A DNA stretch of 64,000 nt from Homalodisca vitripennis (GCF_021130785.1 NW_025777593.1:62001-126000), one strand, 5' to 3'; shown: positions 34,560 through 47,620, numbered from the stretch's first letter. Program-made: numbers and translations. The notes: a model not told the origin generated them from the sequence alone.

Positions 34560-36260
34560 CATAGTATTGAACAAATTATTTATTTATTATTAATAATTTA
34601 TGTGATACAGTTATAGAAACAATTTATTAGATTCCACTGTCACCTTTAAATTTTATTTAAACTACGTATAATAACATAAGTCGCTTTCATGCCAAAGTAT
34701 AATTTATTGTTATCGACAATATTAGTAAACATATTTAAATAATTGTAGGTTGTGTTGTTTCTAGCAGCTTTGTTTGTGGTTACAATGGATACACAAAAGT
34801 ACTGTACATTAACACCTCCTTATATATGAAAATGCTCTTAGAGTAAATAACAAATAAAAATGAAATTAAAATTACTCATTGCACTAATCTTCGGGAAATG
34901 TTTTGCGTAATTACTTGAGTCGGCAAGTAAACTGAGTCGGTTAATAGGGTTGAAGTTATGAAACATAACTCAGTGGGAAGTGGGATTGCGTGAGTAATGA
35001 AGCAGAGAGAGCTGATGGGTTTTCTCATGAAAAACATGCAGCTATTGTTAGTCATTTATTGCTTAGGAATATTTTAGCAGTCTTTTTTATATACACTACG
35101 TAGGGAAAAACAAAACCACCCAAAAGCTTTGTATGCATTCGATCAATGAAATATTAGCTTTATATAGTTAGCAATGTCCAAAGAAACGAAACATTTAAAA
35201 AAGGCCTGGCTGACCTTACAATATAATACATGTGTTCCCTTTTAGGAACAAACTTCAAATTGGTTGGAAGTAAATCTACCAAGAGTTACAAGCTAATAAT
35301 ACGGTCTTATAAATTTAATAATAATTTTCAGTTTAAATATTTTGATAATACACATTTAGTACGATGCTACTCAAGCATCACGTAAAATTCACATATACTC
35401 CTAGTTTCTTATTTTGTGCTGTACATTGATACTTAGGCTGCAATCCGAAAGAGTGAAAAATTAATTATTATGTATCAGAAGACCCAACATTTGTTAAAAC
35501 AACTTGTATTGTAATGTATGACGTAGTAAAGTATTGTTGTATACTCGATGTTTATGATTAAGTATTGTTCACTGATAAGCTAGCTGAATATGAATTGAAA
35601 GTTGTGTAATTTACTTGGGACACTCTCAGTTAGTAAATATCATTTGTGGCTATGATTGTGATTTTTAAGATACATAAAACTGACCGAAAACGTGGATTAA
35701 TTGGAAGGATAGGATAGCTCTTTTTTCACCCTCCAAATTCCTTTATGTATAAGTATAAATATAATTTTATTTTAAAGGAAAACGTTTACAAATATGATTT
35801 CTCCTTTTTCTACGAACTGGTATTATTAAAATTTGTTGTATAAAAATAGAGGTAATCCAGATCATTTATCAGCCTTACAGCCTACGTTAATACTATAATG
35901 ATTAAATCGCATAAAATACCTTTAATTTAAATTTAAAGGTTAAATTAATTGGTAATTATTTGTAAGGTTGACCTGTTAGGATTCATTCAGAAGAGAGGTG
36001 TCGGTCTCTTAGATGATAGGCTTCGCCAATGCTACGGTGAGTAATTGCTAAACGAGCTGCAAAATAAACATGAATTAAATTTAAAAGCTTGCAAAATATT
36101 ACTGTTTAAATATTTCTAATTATATTACATAGAATAAACTATGGTAAGAAGTTATAGAAAGCACTTATATATTCTAATTTAAGTTAGTGCAAATGGTTGT
36201 GGTTTAAATAATTAATTTCAAGTACAATAATTGTTAGTAACTTCCGTAACAATTGGTTTT
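34560..36260. other. AT-rich non-coding stretch
   Basis: No gene or module recognised, apart from generic similarity of composition to the array. Confidence 0.45.
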
Positions 36261-36570
36261 TGGGTATATGTATAACACAATGTGATGGCCAGTAGCTGGA
36301 CGAGGACAGGACCTACTAGAATGAGCTACCTCTATTATTTAGTAATTACAATTTTTCTTCGTAATGTCTCTTGATACCCGAAACAGCTTATTAAATACAA
36401 CACAAAACACTTGAACAATTTATATTAAAAGAAGGCCTCATTCCAAATCAAACAGAATTCTTATATTTGTTATTTAGTTGCATTTTTCTTTATTTTGCAA
36501 AGATAGTAACTGTTCACAAACTTTCTTTTCCTTACTGAAAAGCTACTAAACTTGTTCGTTGGGTTGTTAA

Positions 36571-37664
36571 GGGACTGTTACCCCCCCAAAAAAATAATAA
36601 TAATTTTTTTTATTTTTCCTTATTTTTCTTTGGAATTTACTGATTTTATTGCAGTAATTAGTTTTTTCCTATGATTACTATAATTTGGTGAAAAAAAATA
36701 TTATTGAAACCCTTGCATGTCATTTTTCGACACTAACTGAACATCAGTCATGTTCCACTAACTAACACTTTCATATATTTTACCCCGCATCATTTTTTTG
36801 CTGTATTTAACTTTTTCTGTTGGCTATACTGTCTAGTATCATTATTTGAGGTTACCATTATTGTTACTACTGTCATCTGCTTACAGTTTTATGTTTGTTT
36901 ACAAAACAACTCAAAACTCAAAACCAAAATGAGTCATTGAATAGTGTCATTTGGTCCCTAATACCAAAAAGAACTTTTGTAACTCTGCCTACCCTTAAAT
37001 TTGGTGTTTACTCTGCAGTTTGTAGCTTTAATGACGGCTTTTCTAGTAAATTACAAGTTTTGGAAGCATTAAACCTACGTCCAGGGAAACATTTTGTAAA
37101 AGCGATTCAGCGCCTAGAAATAGTGCGAGTGAAGGAAGCGGACAAGAAAGTTCAAGAACTAGAAAAGAAAATAAGGAACAAGAGAGCTTTGAAAAGAAAA
37201 CGTCTTGAAGACATGTTTACACAAAGTGAAGACCCAGATAATCCATCCTACAGCTCAGGAAACTACTAGGCTATTGTAGTTAAAGACATTTTCTTCGATT
37301 CCCGTAAGTTGTTTTTTTTTCTATTTAGATGCAAGTTTTCTTAGCCATTTATGAACTTAGACCTCTCAAATTTTCACCACTTGTACTTTGTACTATAATC
37401 TAGGTTCTGACCAAAGGATTTTACAAAATAAAAAGTATTATCTTAGAAATAAAATATCTTTTGTGATTTTTTTAGTTTTAAAAGAGGTGAATTGTTTTAA
37501 ATTAGTGTTTTAATACTAAAACATGATAAATTGTAATTTTTGTTGGTCATGAACTATAAAAAGGTGTGCTCTAAAAGATAAAAAAAATCAAAGCTCTACC
37601 ATGACTCATTATTTTAGAAACCGGCATTAAGTTTATATGGACTAAGATAGGCGGTAACAGTCCC
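36571..37664 (+). mobile_element. 1.1-kb TIR DNA transposon with a transposase C-terminal fragment
   Basis: The left end GGGACTGTTACC is matched at the right by GGTAACAGTCCC (12 bp perfect). The element splits module T, and the second copy of segment B (near 61697) has the uninterrupted sequence. The left flank is TTAA and the right flank CTTC, against TTAATCC in the empty site, so a TTAA target is plausible but not preserved on both sides. TTAA is the target of piggyBac and Kolobok elements. The length and partial gene indicate an internally deleted, non-autonomous copy. Confidence 0.75.
36895..37269 (+). pseudogene. transposase-like C-terminal fragment, 124 codons
   Basis: It lies inside the TIR element in + orientation. 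The frame contains NQNESLNSVIWSLIPK, then TLKFGVYSAVCSFNDG, then a lysine/glutamate-rich coiled-coil-like stretch (about residues 78-105) and an acidic end. From memory, NES(L/F)NS(V/L)IW..PK..FV...(V/L)..(V)..A(V)..FN(D/E)G is recurrent at the C-terminus of arthropod and cnidarian transposase-like proteins. I cannot name the superfamily with confidence (Kolobok-like and Mutator-like are candidates). The in-frame ATG is probably internal to the ancestral gene; no catalytic domain lies upstream. Confidence 0.6.
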
Positions 37665-38687
37665 CTTCCTATCTGTGCCCAAAGCGTTCAGGGAGAATCG
37701 GGTTCAATCATATGAAAGTTATAAACAGTTACAGCAGTTTAGGATCGGTTTAACATAGGTGATGAAGAATAATTAATTTGTTATGAGAAGTTTTTTCTAA
37801 CGTACGTCTTCCAGCAACGTTCTGGATTTTTTGGTAAGGCTAAATATTTAATTTATTTGAAATAAGCGTATTTTACCTGACTAACATTATTGATACCCAA
37901 GTAATTCATGTTTTATGTTTAAAAGTAATTATATTATATATTATGTTTAAATACGGTTTCAAACATTTTTGCAGAAAAATACAGTCTATAAATCCTAACG
38001 TATTCAGTTAGTTTAGTAAACATACACCAGAGCACGCATCCATAGTATAAAAGATATAACAAACAAATAATGACAAACTAGAATAAATCATTCATATACA
38101 AATGCGTCAGTTGAACTTCTAAATTGAGTGGACACCATTGTCAAGTAAACCATTACCAGAATGTCCCCAGTACACAACTCCTTTAGTAATGGGAATTTCC
38201 TAATAATATCAATAAATTTTAAAACTTATCAAAGATTTCTAATCTTTATTTATTCTTAATTCACTATTAAGTCACGTATTACTGGTTTTAGTTCTGAGAG
38301 TCACATTTTATTCACATCAGATTATAAAGCACTTATTAATGGTCATAACAAATACTTTTAGTTCTGGGCCCTTACATACGTTTACTGTCCGTAAGTTTTG
38401 TTTGTTTTAAGTCCTTGAAACATGAGAATTAAATCTAATGACTGTATTTCCTATTTGTATTACAAAATTACCTTAAAATATAAAAACTGCTCTGATTTTT
38501 TATGCACTTATATAAATGCTTCTTAACATGTTTTAAATTCCAAGAGAACTTTCAAACGATGAGCAATGTGTAAATTACATATATTTTTTACTAAGGCGCT
38601 GATAAGAAACGTCTCTACATTTATACGCACTGTAATATTTTTTCTTACTTTTCAAGACTCCATTTCCGACTAATAACTAAACTTGAA

Positions 38688-38688
<1 letters not shown>

Positions 38689-38715
<27 letters not shown>
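38689..38715. repeat. (AT)n microsatellite
   Basis: About 27 bp of alternating AT; segment B copy 2 lacks it at the matching position. Confidence 0.9.
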
Positions 38716-38721
<6 letters not shown>

Positions 38722-38789
38722 TTCATTGGTATAGAAGTTTTCTGGATCTTAGGGTCCTACTAAAAGATAGAAACACGTAACCACCACTA

Positions 38790-39215
38790 TTTTTGGCGAA
38801 AGATTCAGTGAAAAGGACCACTTAAGGGTCTCCCCAAAGTAGCGTCCTTTCTCCTGGTTATGGACGACCTACTTAGGTCTGTAATAGTAGTGGTCATTTC
38901 CCACAGGTATATACAGATGAGTTGACGTGAATGGAAAGTTTATAAAACTACAGTTACGGAATCGACCAATGCAGCCCCAAAGTTATTAATGCAGTGCAGT
39001 CTTTCGATCGGAGAGTCTTGTGATTTCCATCCTGAGCTTTTGTAGTGGCTTTATATCTGCGGGATTAGACCTGGACTAACGTTTGGGGCTGTTGTGTGGT
39101 GGTTAAATACTCATCCTTACGTGGGTTGGCCTGCATCCTAAGGGTAATCTGTCTCGCAATAACCGGAGATACCCCAACTGTCCCGGCTATTGGCTTAGAC
39201 GGTTGTCTTAATCTA
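38790..39215. repeat. conserved GC-richer islands shared with 62890-63410
   Basis: Two blocks, 38790-38930 and 39000-39215, are GC-richer than their surroundings and better conserved between the B copies than the flanks. On the minus strand the first reads TDLSRSSITRRKDA here and TDLNRSSITRRKDA in copy 2. The second reads LTTTQQPQTLVQV followed by a stop in both copies, then SRRYKATT. The shared stop means neither is a working gene. They may be the relic of one older mobile element or a structural RNA. I recognise no family. Confidence 0.45.
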
Positions 39216-40430
39216 GATCGTTTCTGAATTGTAATATTAAGGATGATTGTTTACTACCTTTAGTAAGAAGAGTAATATCTTATCTTAAGCTATAAATGAG
39301 TTGTTAAATTACCATGCTGATTCAGTGTATAGTGTGCTACACATGATTTCAAATATATCTCAACGATTTACCTTTAACAAATCCTTCAGGATTAGGATGT
39401 TTTAAACGAATTATTTGTTCAAGGGGGTTGCACAGATCAACGCCATACTCAGTGATCCATTATAATTTTTTCCTTATAAAACAATAACTAAGACAATAAT
39501 ACACATTTAAAATTTTGGAAATTGTGCGTAGCAAGATTTTATTTTCTACAAAACTGAATCTGTAATTATTGTATAGTAAAAAAATGGTCTCGAATGTTGA
39601 CATCAAATTTAATTATATTGATAAAAAATATAAGAAAATTGTAATAATATATACTTAGATCTTTAACAACCTCATAAAAAACTTTTAAGAAAAGTTTAAA
39701 TGTGAAAATTCCTCTTCTCGATTTTCAATCTAAAACGCACACTACAAAATAGCCGTTCATAAAGGCTTTACAAGCAAAACTTTGAGTTATTATTTATCAT
39801 TATATTATAAATTTTTAAAAAAGTATCCCAAACATAAATGTACAAAGATAGAGTATCTCGCACAGCAAGGACAAAGGTTTGTTTACGATTTAAAATAACC
39901 TTAGTTTAGGAAAATGTACCTAAAAGTTAGTACCCGTTTTTTGTAAGTTATTACCACAAGTAAATATTACTTAAGTATTGTATCATACCAATATTTTAGT
40001 CAATAAATACATTGCGTTCTTCACTGTGCTCTTAGATGTACACATACATTATAGGATATTTAACATTCCACTACATATTCTGACATATTATCCATATATG
40101 ACGATAATCGCGTGTGCATGACAAACTCTCTTGCTACCTTATTTCTTAGATCAAAATGTTTGGACAACACCCTTTAATTGATTCATTTAATCATGTAATT
40201 AATTTATAAATTCGAGTCTACTTTCTAAATAACTAGATTAGTTAGCTTATAATGACACAACATGTAATACCTTATCTAGATAGCTTTAAATCACCATTTG
40301 AGATATTATACTCATTTATGAACATCCATTCTTTCAAGGCATCTTGAGGTCATTATTACTATCGTATGATTATAAAAACAGTAAATAGGATTCTTTAAAA
40401 ATTTTTACCTGTTAAATTTACACCATATGT
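39216..40430. other. AT-rich stretch, end of segment B and spacer
   Basis: The first ~640 bp continue the match to 63420-64000. The rest, to module P of copy 12, has nothing recognisable. Confidence 0.45.
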
Positions 40431-40439
40431 AATTAATAA

Positions 40440-43225
40440 TTATGTTTTATTCACACGTTTGCCTCCTTAAAATGTATGTGATGGGGTAATCAGATAACAA
40501 GCGTTCTGTTTAGTGTTAGTAGTAGTCATTACGTCAGCAATACTTAGAGACAGGTGAGATGTAAGCAGCAGTTTACACAAAATATTATTTTATATCTATG
40601 GAAACAACATAGCATTTAAATAATTAAATGTTTTAAATAGTTTTAAAGTTATGTCGCCACAATTTTCAAGCTTTGTTCAATTAACAAAAAGCCCCGGAAA
40701 TACCACTAGAAACACGGCAGGACAGCCAGAAGCACGGCCAGGATCAGGATTTACTTGGATTAGTTACTTTCATTCTTTATTAATTAAAATTATTTTACTC
40801 CCTATCTCTCGTTACCCAAAGCAATTGTTGTACTATTTCTAAGGACTATTAATCACAGTTCAAAGCAGTGGAACTGTCATCGGTATTGCTAACAGTTATA
40901 CAAATTACATATAGTTAAAAACATTTAATTTTTATGATTCTTTTAAAAGCCACTAATTTGTGTTTGGTGATGTGTATAATCCTCTCAGTATCCATAGAGT
41001 ACAGGGAGAATCAGTTATCATTATGTCATAGCAGATACACTCATCCAAATATTTTGGTAGTTTTCAAATCGTTTTATTAAAAATATTTATAAATCCGTTT
41101 ATGAGAAACATTTTTCAACTTTACTGTTACAAAACAGGAAATCTTTGTAGAATTTCTAAAAAGCAATATATTTGTAATGAAGTAAAATTAGTTATTTCTT
41201 TTAATTTAATATATAAAAACGATAAAAATGTTTTCATTAGTAAAAGTTAATAATTTAAATTTAGTTCAAAAAATTATACACATAAATATGTCCTAGAAGT
41301 TTTAACTCATTCTACTAGTTACTGAAATTCACACCAGATCTCTCTTCCACAGTACAAGAGGAAATAAAGGGTCTATTAAAATTATAGAGTGTTAACAAAG
41401 TCTGATTAAAGTTCTATGTTACATATAATATTGAATTTTATCTTTATACCTAATAATAATTTAATTTCTTCTTCATGATTAAATATAAATATATCGTTTT
41501 CTACAATAATGCTTGAGCTAAAATCGAGGGGGCACCCTGCTGGATTGTACCATTGCCTGAATAACCGAATCACACATCTTCGCAAGCAATGAGAGCTTTA
41601 CAACATCATCTTTAAACTTGTCAGAGAATTAAAATTTTTATTAAATAAAAAAAAAAACGCAATATTCGTTATTAAAGTTTCCTGTATAATACAATATCCG
41701 CTACAATACAGTTTACGCGTACTAAAATTAAGATGTTGCCTTGTATTTAGTAACGTCTCCCGAGCGAAAGTTCCTTGTAGACTCAGATAAAATAACTTAA
41801 ATGTAAAAAAAGTTCTTAGCATTTGTTTATTTTTATGAGCACTTCCATAAAATGGGTCTGTTAGTGCAGAAGTTTAAAGCCAATTCGCTTAGTGTTATGC
41901 ACACAACCTGAATATCGCTAGACAAATTTATCCTAAAAATAAACCAATCAATACCTTTACCGGTTGTTGTGGGGCTCGAAAAAGGAGAGAAAAAAGATGA
42001 AAAGTGAGAATTTTATTTTTCTCTACTTAGTACACTTCAAAACCAGTTATACGTAAATAAATGTTCAATCAATGTCAGACAACCGTCATATACAGTCCGA
42101 ATATTGTCCACTTCATATTGTCTGATTGAGAGTAGCTTAAAATATTCCTCAGATAATAATAATGTTTTATATTTCCATGATTTTCGATTCTCTACGATTT
42201 CGAATTCCTCTAAGTTTACATCAGCTGAAGATACAACCACTAAAGTTTTAAATTTTTAATTAAATTACATCGTCACTGAAATAAAACTTGGCATGAGATT
42301 TTAAGAATTACCAGGATTTGTTTTTATAGTGTAGCACGATGATATATGGAAGCCGTCACCAACGGTAAGTTAGTATTTATTATAAAGAGGTTATCACGTA
42401 TGAGTGTTTCACTGGCTGGGAGTTATAACAGTTTGTCACATCAGCGATAATACTATCAACGTTTCACACTGAATCAATTAAAATTTGAAGGGTTCGATAT
42501 ATTTACGGCTTTAAAAACGCACATACGTTACTTTGTTCATGATCAATGAGGATGCAATCGCTACAGTCAGATTAGGGTTATAATGTATATAATATTTTAT
42601 AAGAATCGTGAATATTAATGAATCATATAATAATTTGCCTACTAATTCACTAGATTCTTCAAAGATTACGTTATCAGACGTCATTAGTTGTCTGGATTTC
42701 TTCAGTTTAACAAAGAAGATTTTAAAATGTATTTAATTATGGTTAACGATTTAAGGAGAATAATGTACAACTGACAACTTGTGAAATGAATGTTTGTTGT
42801 TATGTTTTGTGTGTTTTGCAATGTTAACAACTAAACTGAGCCTTTCGGCAGATCCAATTTTATGATTGTCGTTTTTGTCGTTTTTACTGATCATGGAGTT
42901 TATATTCAAAACATGTAACTTTTGACAACACTGAATCTCCCCTTCTCACCAATGTTTCAAATAATTAATTGATTACTTAATAACTTATCAATATAGTAAC
43001 TTGTTTTTCTTAAATAACTGTAAAATTGCAGTTCAAATTGACTGTAATGTAGATAGATCAGAACAAAAATTTAGATGAAATCTCCGTTGGTTCTTTTAGT
43101 TGCAGATATACCAGTCATAACATGACATCGAACAGTGTCTCCGGATACTGTATTAACATAGTAATAGTTATTAGTAATAGTTAACACACTAATGTAGGAC
43201 GAGTAACGAAACATATTTCTCTCTA
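40440..43225 (+). repeat. long-unit copy 12 (P to Y and X), near full length
   Basis: Modules are P 40483, Q 40594, R 40685-40765, S ~40815, T ~40980, U ~41100-41165, V 41335, W ~41525-41580, Y 41695-41775 and X 42045-42215. This is the most complete unit in the window (~2.75 kb to the next P) and the best basis for a consensus. Confidence 0.85.
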
Positions 43226-44120
43226 TGTTATGTATGTGATTGGGTAATCAGATAACAAGAAACTGGTTTTTTTGCCCGCCGTAGACAGGACGTAAAAAAA
43301 AGCAATTGAAATTAAAAACTAAAATAAAAATACAGGTGAATAATAAATAAGTGTTTATCGATAAAATCATATTATTGTGTATAAATTTCGTTGAACTCAC
43401 ACCAAGATGAGTTGTAAAAGCAGGACCAGGAACAATTACGATGCCTACATGTTTGATAAAGACCAGGACATTTTTCAATTTAATGTTAAAAGTCCTTAAC
43501 TTCGCAGAATGGGGAAACTCTACACCAGAAGTAAGAAGGCAAAGATCAAGATCAAGACAAGCACTTAAAGATGAATTATTCTAATTATAAAAAAAAATTG
43601 ATTTTTCTCTAAATATTCTTCTAACAAAAAGTAGTTTACATTGTAATTTTAGCGATTATTATTCACAGCAAATAGGTAATGACGCGTATACAATTAACAG
43701 GATTTAATCTTTAATCTTTAGATTGCAGAAGTCCAACAATTGCACAAATTTACACTATATCGCACACCTGTTTCTATGACGAAATAAATATTAAATTATT
43801 TCACTTTAAAGAAAGTTTACAATTAGGTTATTTCTTGATTGGCGAAGAAATGTTTTGTGGACGAAAAGAAAAAAAAAAACGCGTGATTTAGGGTTTTAAT
43901 ATTTTAGTACTCTATGTGTACAGATGGAATAAGTTAACATTATCTTTATTTAAAAAGTATAAATGTTTTGAGATCTGTTTACAAATATTTACTAACAAAT
44001 GTATAGATTACTAAGAGAATTATTTACTAAAATATATATGATCGATATCTTTCATGCATTTCGAAGTAGGGTAAACGTTTGAAATAAGTTGAAACTAGTG
44101 TTAAAGCTGGATGACTTAGA
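43225..44120 (+). repeat. long-unit copy 13 (P, R, S, T, U)
   Basis: Modules are P 43242, R 43420-43580, S ~43628, T ~43895 and U ~44035. Q is deleted relative to copy 5 (its sister): the sequence runs from AATAATAAATAA straight to GTGTTTATCGATA. Confidence 0.75.
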
Positions 44121-44625
44121 ATTAAAATTTATAACGTATAGTTTTATATAGTTTATACTAAATAATTTCCATACACGGAAAATAAATTACTACTTAAAGT
44201 ATTTTAGTTATATAAATAACCTATTTTTTACAGGTTTAAATCGTCGTAGGCTACACTTTATAAAATATATATAAACATTATTATTTCATAAATCATTGAT
44301 AAATAATTAGCTGAAATAGCTAAATTAATCTTAACATCTCGTAGGCTGACGGCCGGATGAAAATGATTTAATGAAACAATTATCTTTGTTAAAATATCGT
44401 CTGATATGTTTTTACTTCCGTGTAGCTCTTTTATTACGTCCTGCATCAAAGCTAGTTTAGGCTACAATCAGTTTAATTTTGGTGAGAAAAATTACAATTT
44501 CACGATTGTCAAGGCTGTTTCTTTACTTTTCAATGCATGGACACCTAGACTAGAAAAGAAATATAACGAAATCTTGTTTTAGTGATTTTAAAATTATGAA
44601 AGAACGGTACTTTAGTGGGAATATA

Positions 44626-44814
44626 CAGAGTGAGTTTTATGTCCTGGCACACCTGGATATAATTTAAAACGGTCCGAGATATCTATGTGAAACCTTGACC
44701 CTACCTATTATAACATATTTTTTCAATTTTTCAAGTTGTTGAAAATTTTGCCTCCCTTTTCTAAATTTATTTACAAATTATATCCAGGTGTGGCAGGACA
44801 TAAAACTCACTCTG
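44626..44814. mobile_element. 189-bp MITE with ~42-bp inverted repeats and TA target duplication
   Basis: The left end begins CAGAGTGAGTTTTATGTCC and the right end is its reverse complement. The arms stay complementary for about 42 bp with one mismatch. TA flanks each end (44624-44625 and 44815-44816). The paralog in segment A copy 1 reads AATATATATGG at the site (near 15940) with no element, so the empty site is seen directly. TA targets and CAG-type ends fit the Tc1/mariner superfamily. The core of about 105 bp has no coding capacity. Confidence 0.9.
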
Positions 44815-44859
44815 TATATGGGCAAAAGAATTCTACTGGTTTGTTCCCAGCAGAATTAC

Positions 44860-45560
44860 ACTTCGCAATTAAATTATATCTATGGAAACAAGAAAAGAAA
44901 GGTCCAAAATTTATGTTTTGTATTTTTCAGTTTTATATTCAAAAGTCTCTCTAATCGCAGCACCTCGGAAAACAACTGAACAAGGAACACGATGTGAGGC
45001 TCAGAGAGATGATCAGGACCAGGACCTACAGTGAGTTATTTTTGTTGTTGTTTATAGATCATAGTTTCTGCTCTGACTATCTCTTGACATCCAAAGAACG
45101 TAGTTTACATCCTAGTTTCATAGACAATTAATCACAACATAAGTTACTACAACAGTGCATGAGTAAGTGGTTAGAAATAAATAATATTTAAAATATAATA
45201 AAATGATTAAAAATAAACAGAAATTTAATTTTTGTAGATTTTTTACGACTTTTATATCTTGCATTAGGGTGATTGCTAGGCTATATGAAATAAATCCCAC
45301 TAGTACGCTCTCGGTAAAGCAATAGTACGTTTTGTGTTAAATTTGCGTTTTGGGCTGTTTTACATATTTCTGTACCCAAAACGAAAATTTATATTCGGCT
45401 TGAGGTTTTCTTTCAAAGATATTGAATTACGTTATGAATTTTGGATCTAGTTCACACAGTTGATACGAACTTATTTGTTTAAGAAAACCATTTTATTACA
45501 TATGACTAACAGCTATCTTTCCGGTATTTTTTTTTTTTTTTTGCTAAGTATTAACATTGA
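44860..45560 (+). repeat. long-unit copy 14 (Q, R, S, U)
   Basis: Modules are Q 44877, R 44980-45050, S ~45093 and U ~45500-45525, followed by a T run in place of part of U. Sister of copy 6. Confidence 0.7.
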
Positions 45561-45974
45561 GTTCAAAGTTTCGTATGTTAAGTGACTGACACTAAAAAAC
45601 ACGTAATCCTAACTATGTGTAAATACTTTAATGTAATAATTCATATTACTGTTAACAGTTTATCAAACAATCAATAATTTAACTCATATTGTGTTTGGTA
45701 TATATATATATATTTATGTTTACATAAAACAAAAATCATCCAATCCCGTTAGCAATTTCGCACTTTACTCCAATTATATTTTCAAATACTTAAACTTGTC
45801 GCTTGAATTACATTATAATTAATTTTTTATGACAAAAACTTTGTATTACATTGCAATATTAATGCAATATAGCAATATTAAGTTATAGCATATTAATGCA
45901 AAATATGCACTTTCATCACTAGAGTGCAAATGCTGCAGAAATAATTACATAAATGTTCCTAGTAGACACCTTTG

Positions 45975-46040
45975 CCGAAGCTAAAAAAATTATGTCTCTG
46001 ATAATCAGCTTCCGAGTCAGAGTACTGGTTCACACACGCT
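45975..46040 (+). repeat. degenerate tRNA-derived (SINE-like) segment, copy 3
   Basis: A shortened counterpart of 17085-17165: the box-A region reads GAAGCTAAAAAAATT and the box-B region GAGTCAGAGTACTGG, so both promoter boxes are damaged here. Confidence 0.4.
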
Positions 46041-46769
46041 GTATACGAGTAGTAACAAATATATTCAATTAGTCTGAAGTATTATCTTTCATTCAAAAAT
46101 TTCTTTGTAATATTAGAATTTAAATATAAGTTTGAACAAAAACCAACAATTCCCTGCAGAATTCCAGTTCAGAAATTATAACGGTACAGATACTTGAATT
46201 TTTAGGTAACAAATTCAGTGACGTAAACTAATAGATTTAAGTTCCGTTACTTTTAAGTTGGAGGCTATTAAAACGGTTCTGTGCTATTCACTACTGCTTC
46301 ACAAAAATATTCAAATAATTTATTGAATACGTATGTTACAACTTCTTTCTCATACTGAAGGGAATAATAATAAAAACGATCTGAAAGTGAGAACAGTTTT
46401 AAGTATAAATATTTAGAGAGCCTAACAATTAATTTTGTTCCTGAGATCTGTTTTTTAAGAAACTGTTTTTTTTAATTCTGAAAATTTTCAGAAGAAGTTA
46501 TACCGATTATTTTGCTATAAAGAATAAAAATAATTACTGTAATGTATATGGTAGCTCTAATAAAATATAGCTTATGTAAACATTTACTTTCATAGAGGGG
46601 TCACTTTTGGCTTGTTTATACATTTCAGTTCAACCCACGCTGCGTACATAAAAACCGAATTGTCACTTAAATCTGCGCAACATTGTAGTTATCCAGGAGC
46701 GACACTTAACTAACAGCAGACGTCGAGATTCTGTAGTGCAAGGGTAATTCTATAGGTATATTTTTCTGC

Positions 46770-46990
46770 TATCTTACAGATGGATTTTGTACGGTTCGTT
46801 ACCTAAGAGTCAATGGTTCTTGCCAGCCTAAACATAATGGTGTACCACCCCCTGCCTGCTTTGAATTGGAGAGGATGGTTCAGTGCTGGCTTTTCCCTCT
46901 TACGAAGGGACATGATTTAAGATTAGTACCCTGAATTCTTCCTCATAAACCTTAACAGGAGACAGCCTCTTTCCCTAACCTTTCCATTCA
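46770..46990. repeat. conserved GC-richer island, second copy of 18120-18360
   Basis: It aligns with 18150-18360 with scattered substitutions and a few 1-base indels, one of which shifts the + frame that is open in the first copy. Confidence 0.55.
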
Positions 46991-47149
46991 ATATCCAAAT
47001 GTTTTAAGATCCCTTCATACATATTTGATAAAAAGTGTGAAGATTACGTAGCATGTTCTTTACATCTTGATGTCACTTCCTTCCTACAACTGCACCATGT
47101 TGAAGTTATATAATCATCTTATTATAATAAAACAATCCTTAGTTTTAGA

Positions 47150-47620
47150 GACAAGGATTTATATATGAGTTACTTTAATTATTTAAAATTTTTCCCTGAA
47201 TATCCTTCTTACCCAAAGCAAGTTACACTCTAGTTTTGCGATTATGAAAACACAGCAAAACAGTTTAATCACACAGGCCCTGTGTGATTATAACGCGTTT
47301 ACAATGAACAGGATTTTTGAAACTTTAATAAATTTTACTAAGAATTTGTTTTCTTTTTTATCTTGACCAACAAATAACTTTCGTTTGTTTTGTTGATGAA
47401 CTGAAAGACCTGGTGATTTATGGTTTTAAATTCCTTCAGTACTCTAAGGGTACAGAAAGTATCAGTTTACAACTATCTTATTTTAAATCGATTTAAGATC
47501 CATTCTCAAATATTTTATAACTGTGTAAAGATTACCGAGAGAATTATTTACTTAAATGTGTCTGAGAATTTAGGCATTTTATAGTAGTGTTAATAATGAA
47601 CATAATTTTTAATTAGTAAA
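47150..47620 (+). repeat. long-unit copy 15 (R, S, T, U)
   Basis: The R tail is at 47155-47180, S ~47213, T ~47440 and a shortened U ~47560-47590. Sister of copy 7. Confidence 0.7.

Larger units (their letters stand above)
36270..38190 (+). repeat. long-unit copy 11 (R to W), interrupted in module T
   Basis: R is at ~36280-36340 and S ~36380. T is interrupted just before CTATCTGTGCCCAAAGCG by a 1.1-kb transposon and resumes at 37665. U is at ~37785-37840, V ~38022 and W ~38105-38170. A V subtype (GAGCACGCATCCA) is shared only with copy 21. Confidence 0.75.
36270..39860. repeat. segmental duplication B, copy 1
   Basis: It is colinear with 61390-64000 (end of window). Anchors are 36285/61405 (R with AGCTGGACGAGGAC), 36545/61670, 37680/61720 (T), 38020/62043 (V variant CCAGAGCACGCATCCA), 38850/62945 and 39050/63255 (conserved islands), and 39400/63590. 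The transposon at 36571-37664 is absent from the second copy. Confidence 0.8.

Noticed and set aside
40651..40842. 63-codon + frame over modules R and S, partly open also near 10565
   Set aside because: It is open in one sister and stopped in the other; other module copies are closed in this frame.
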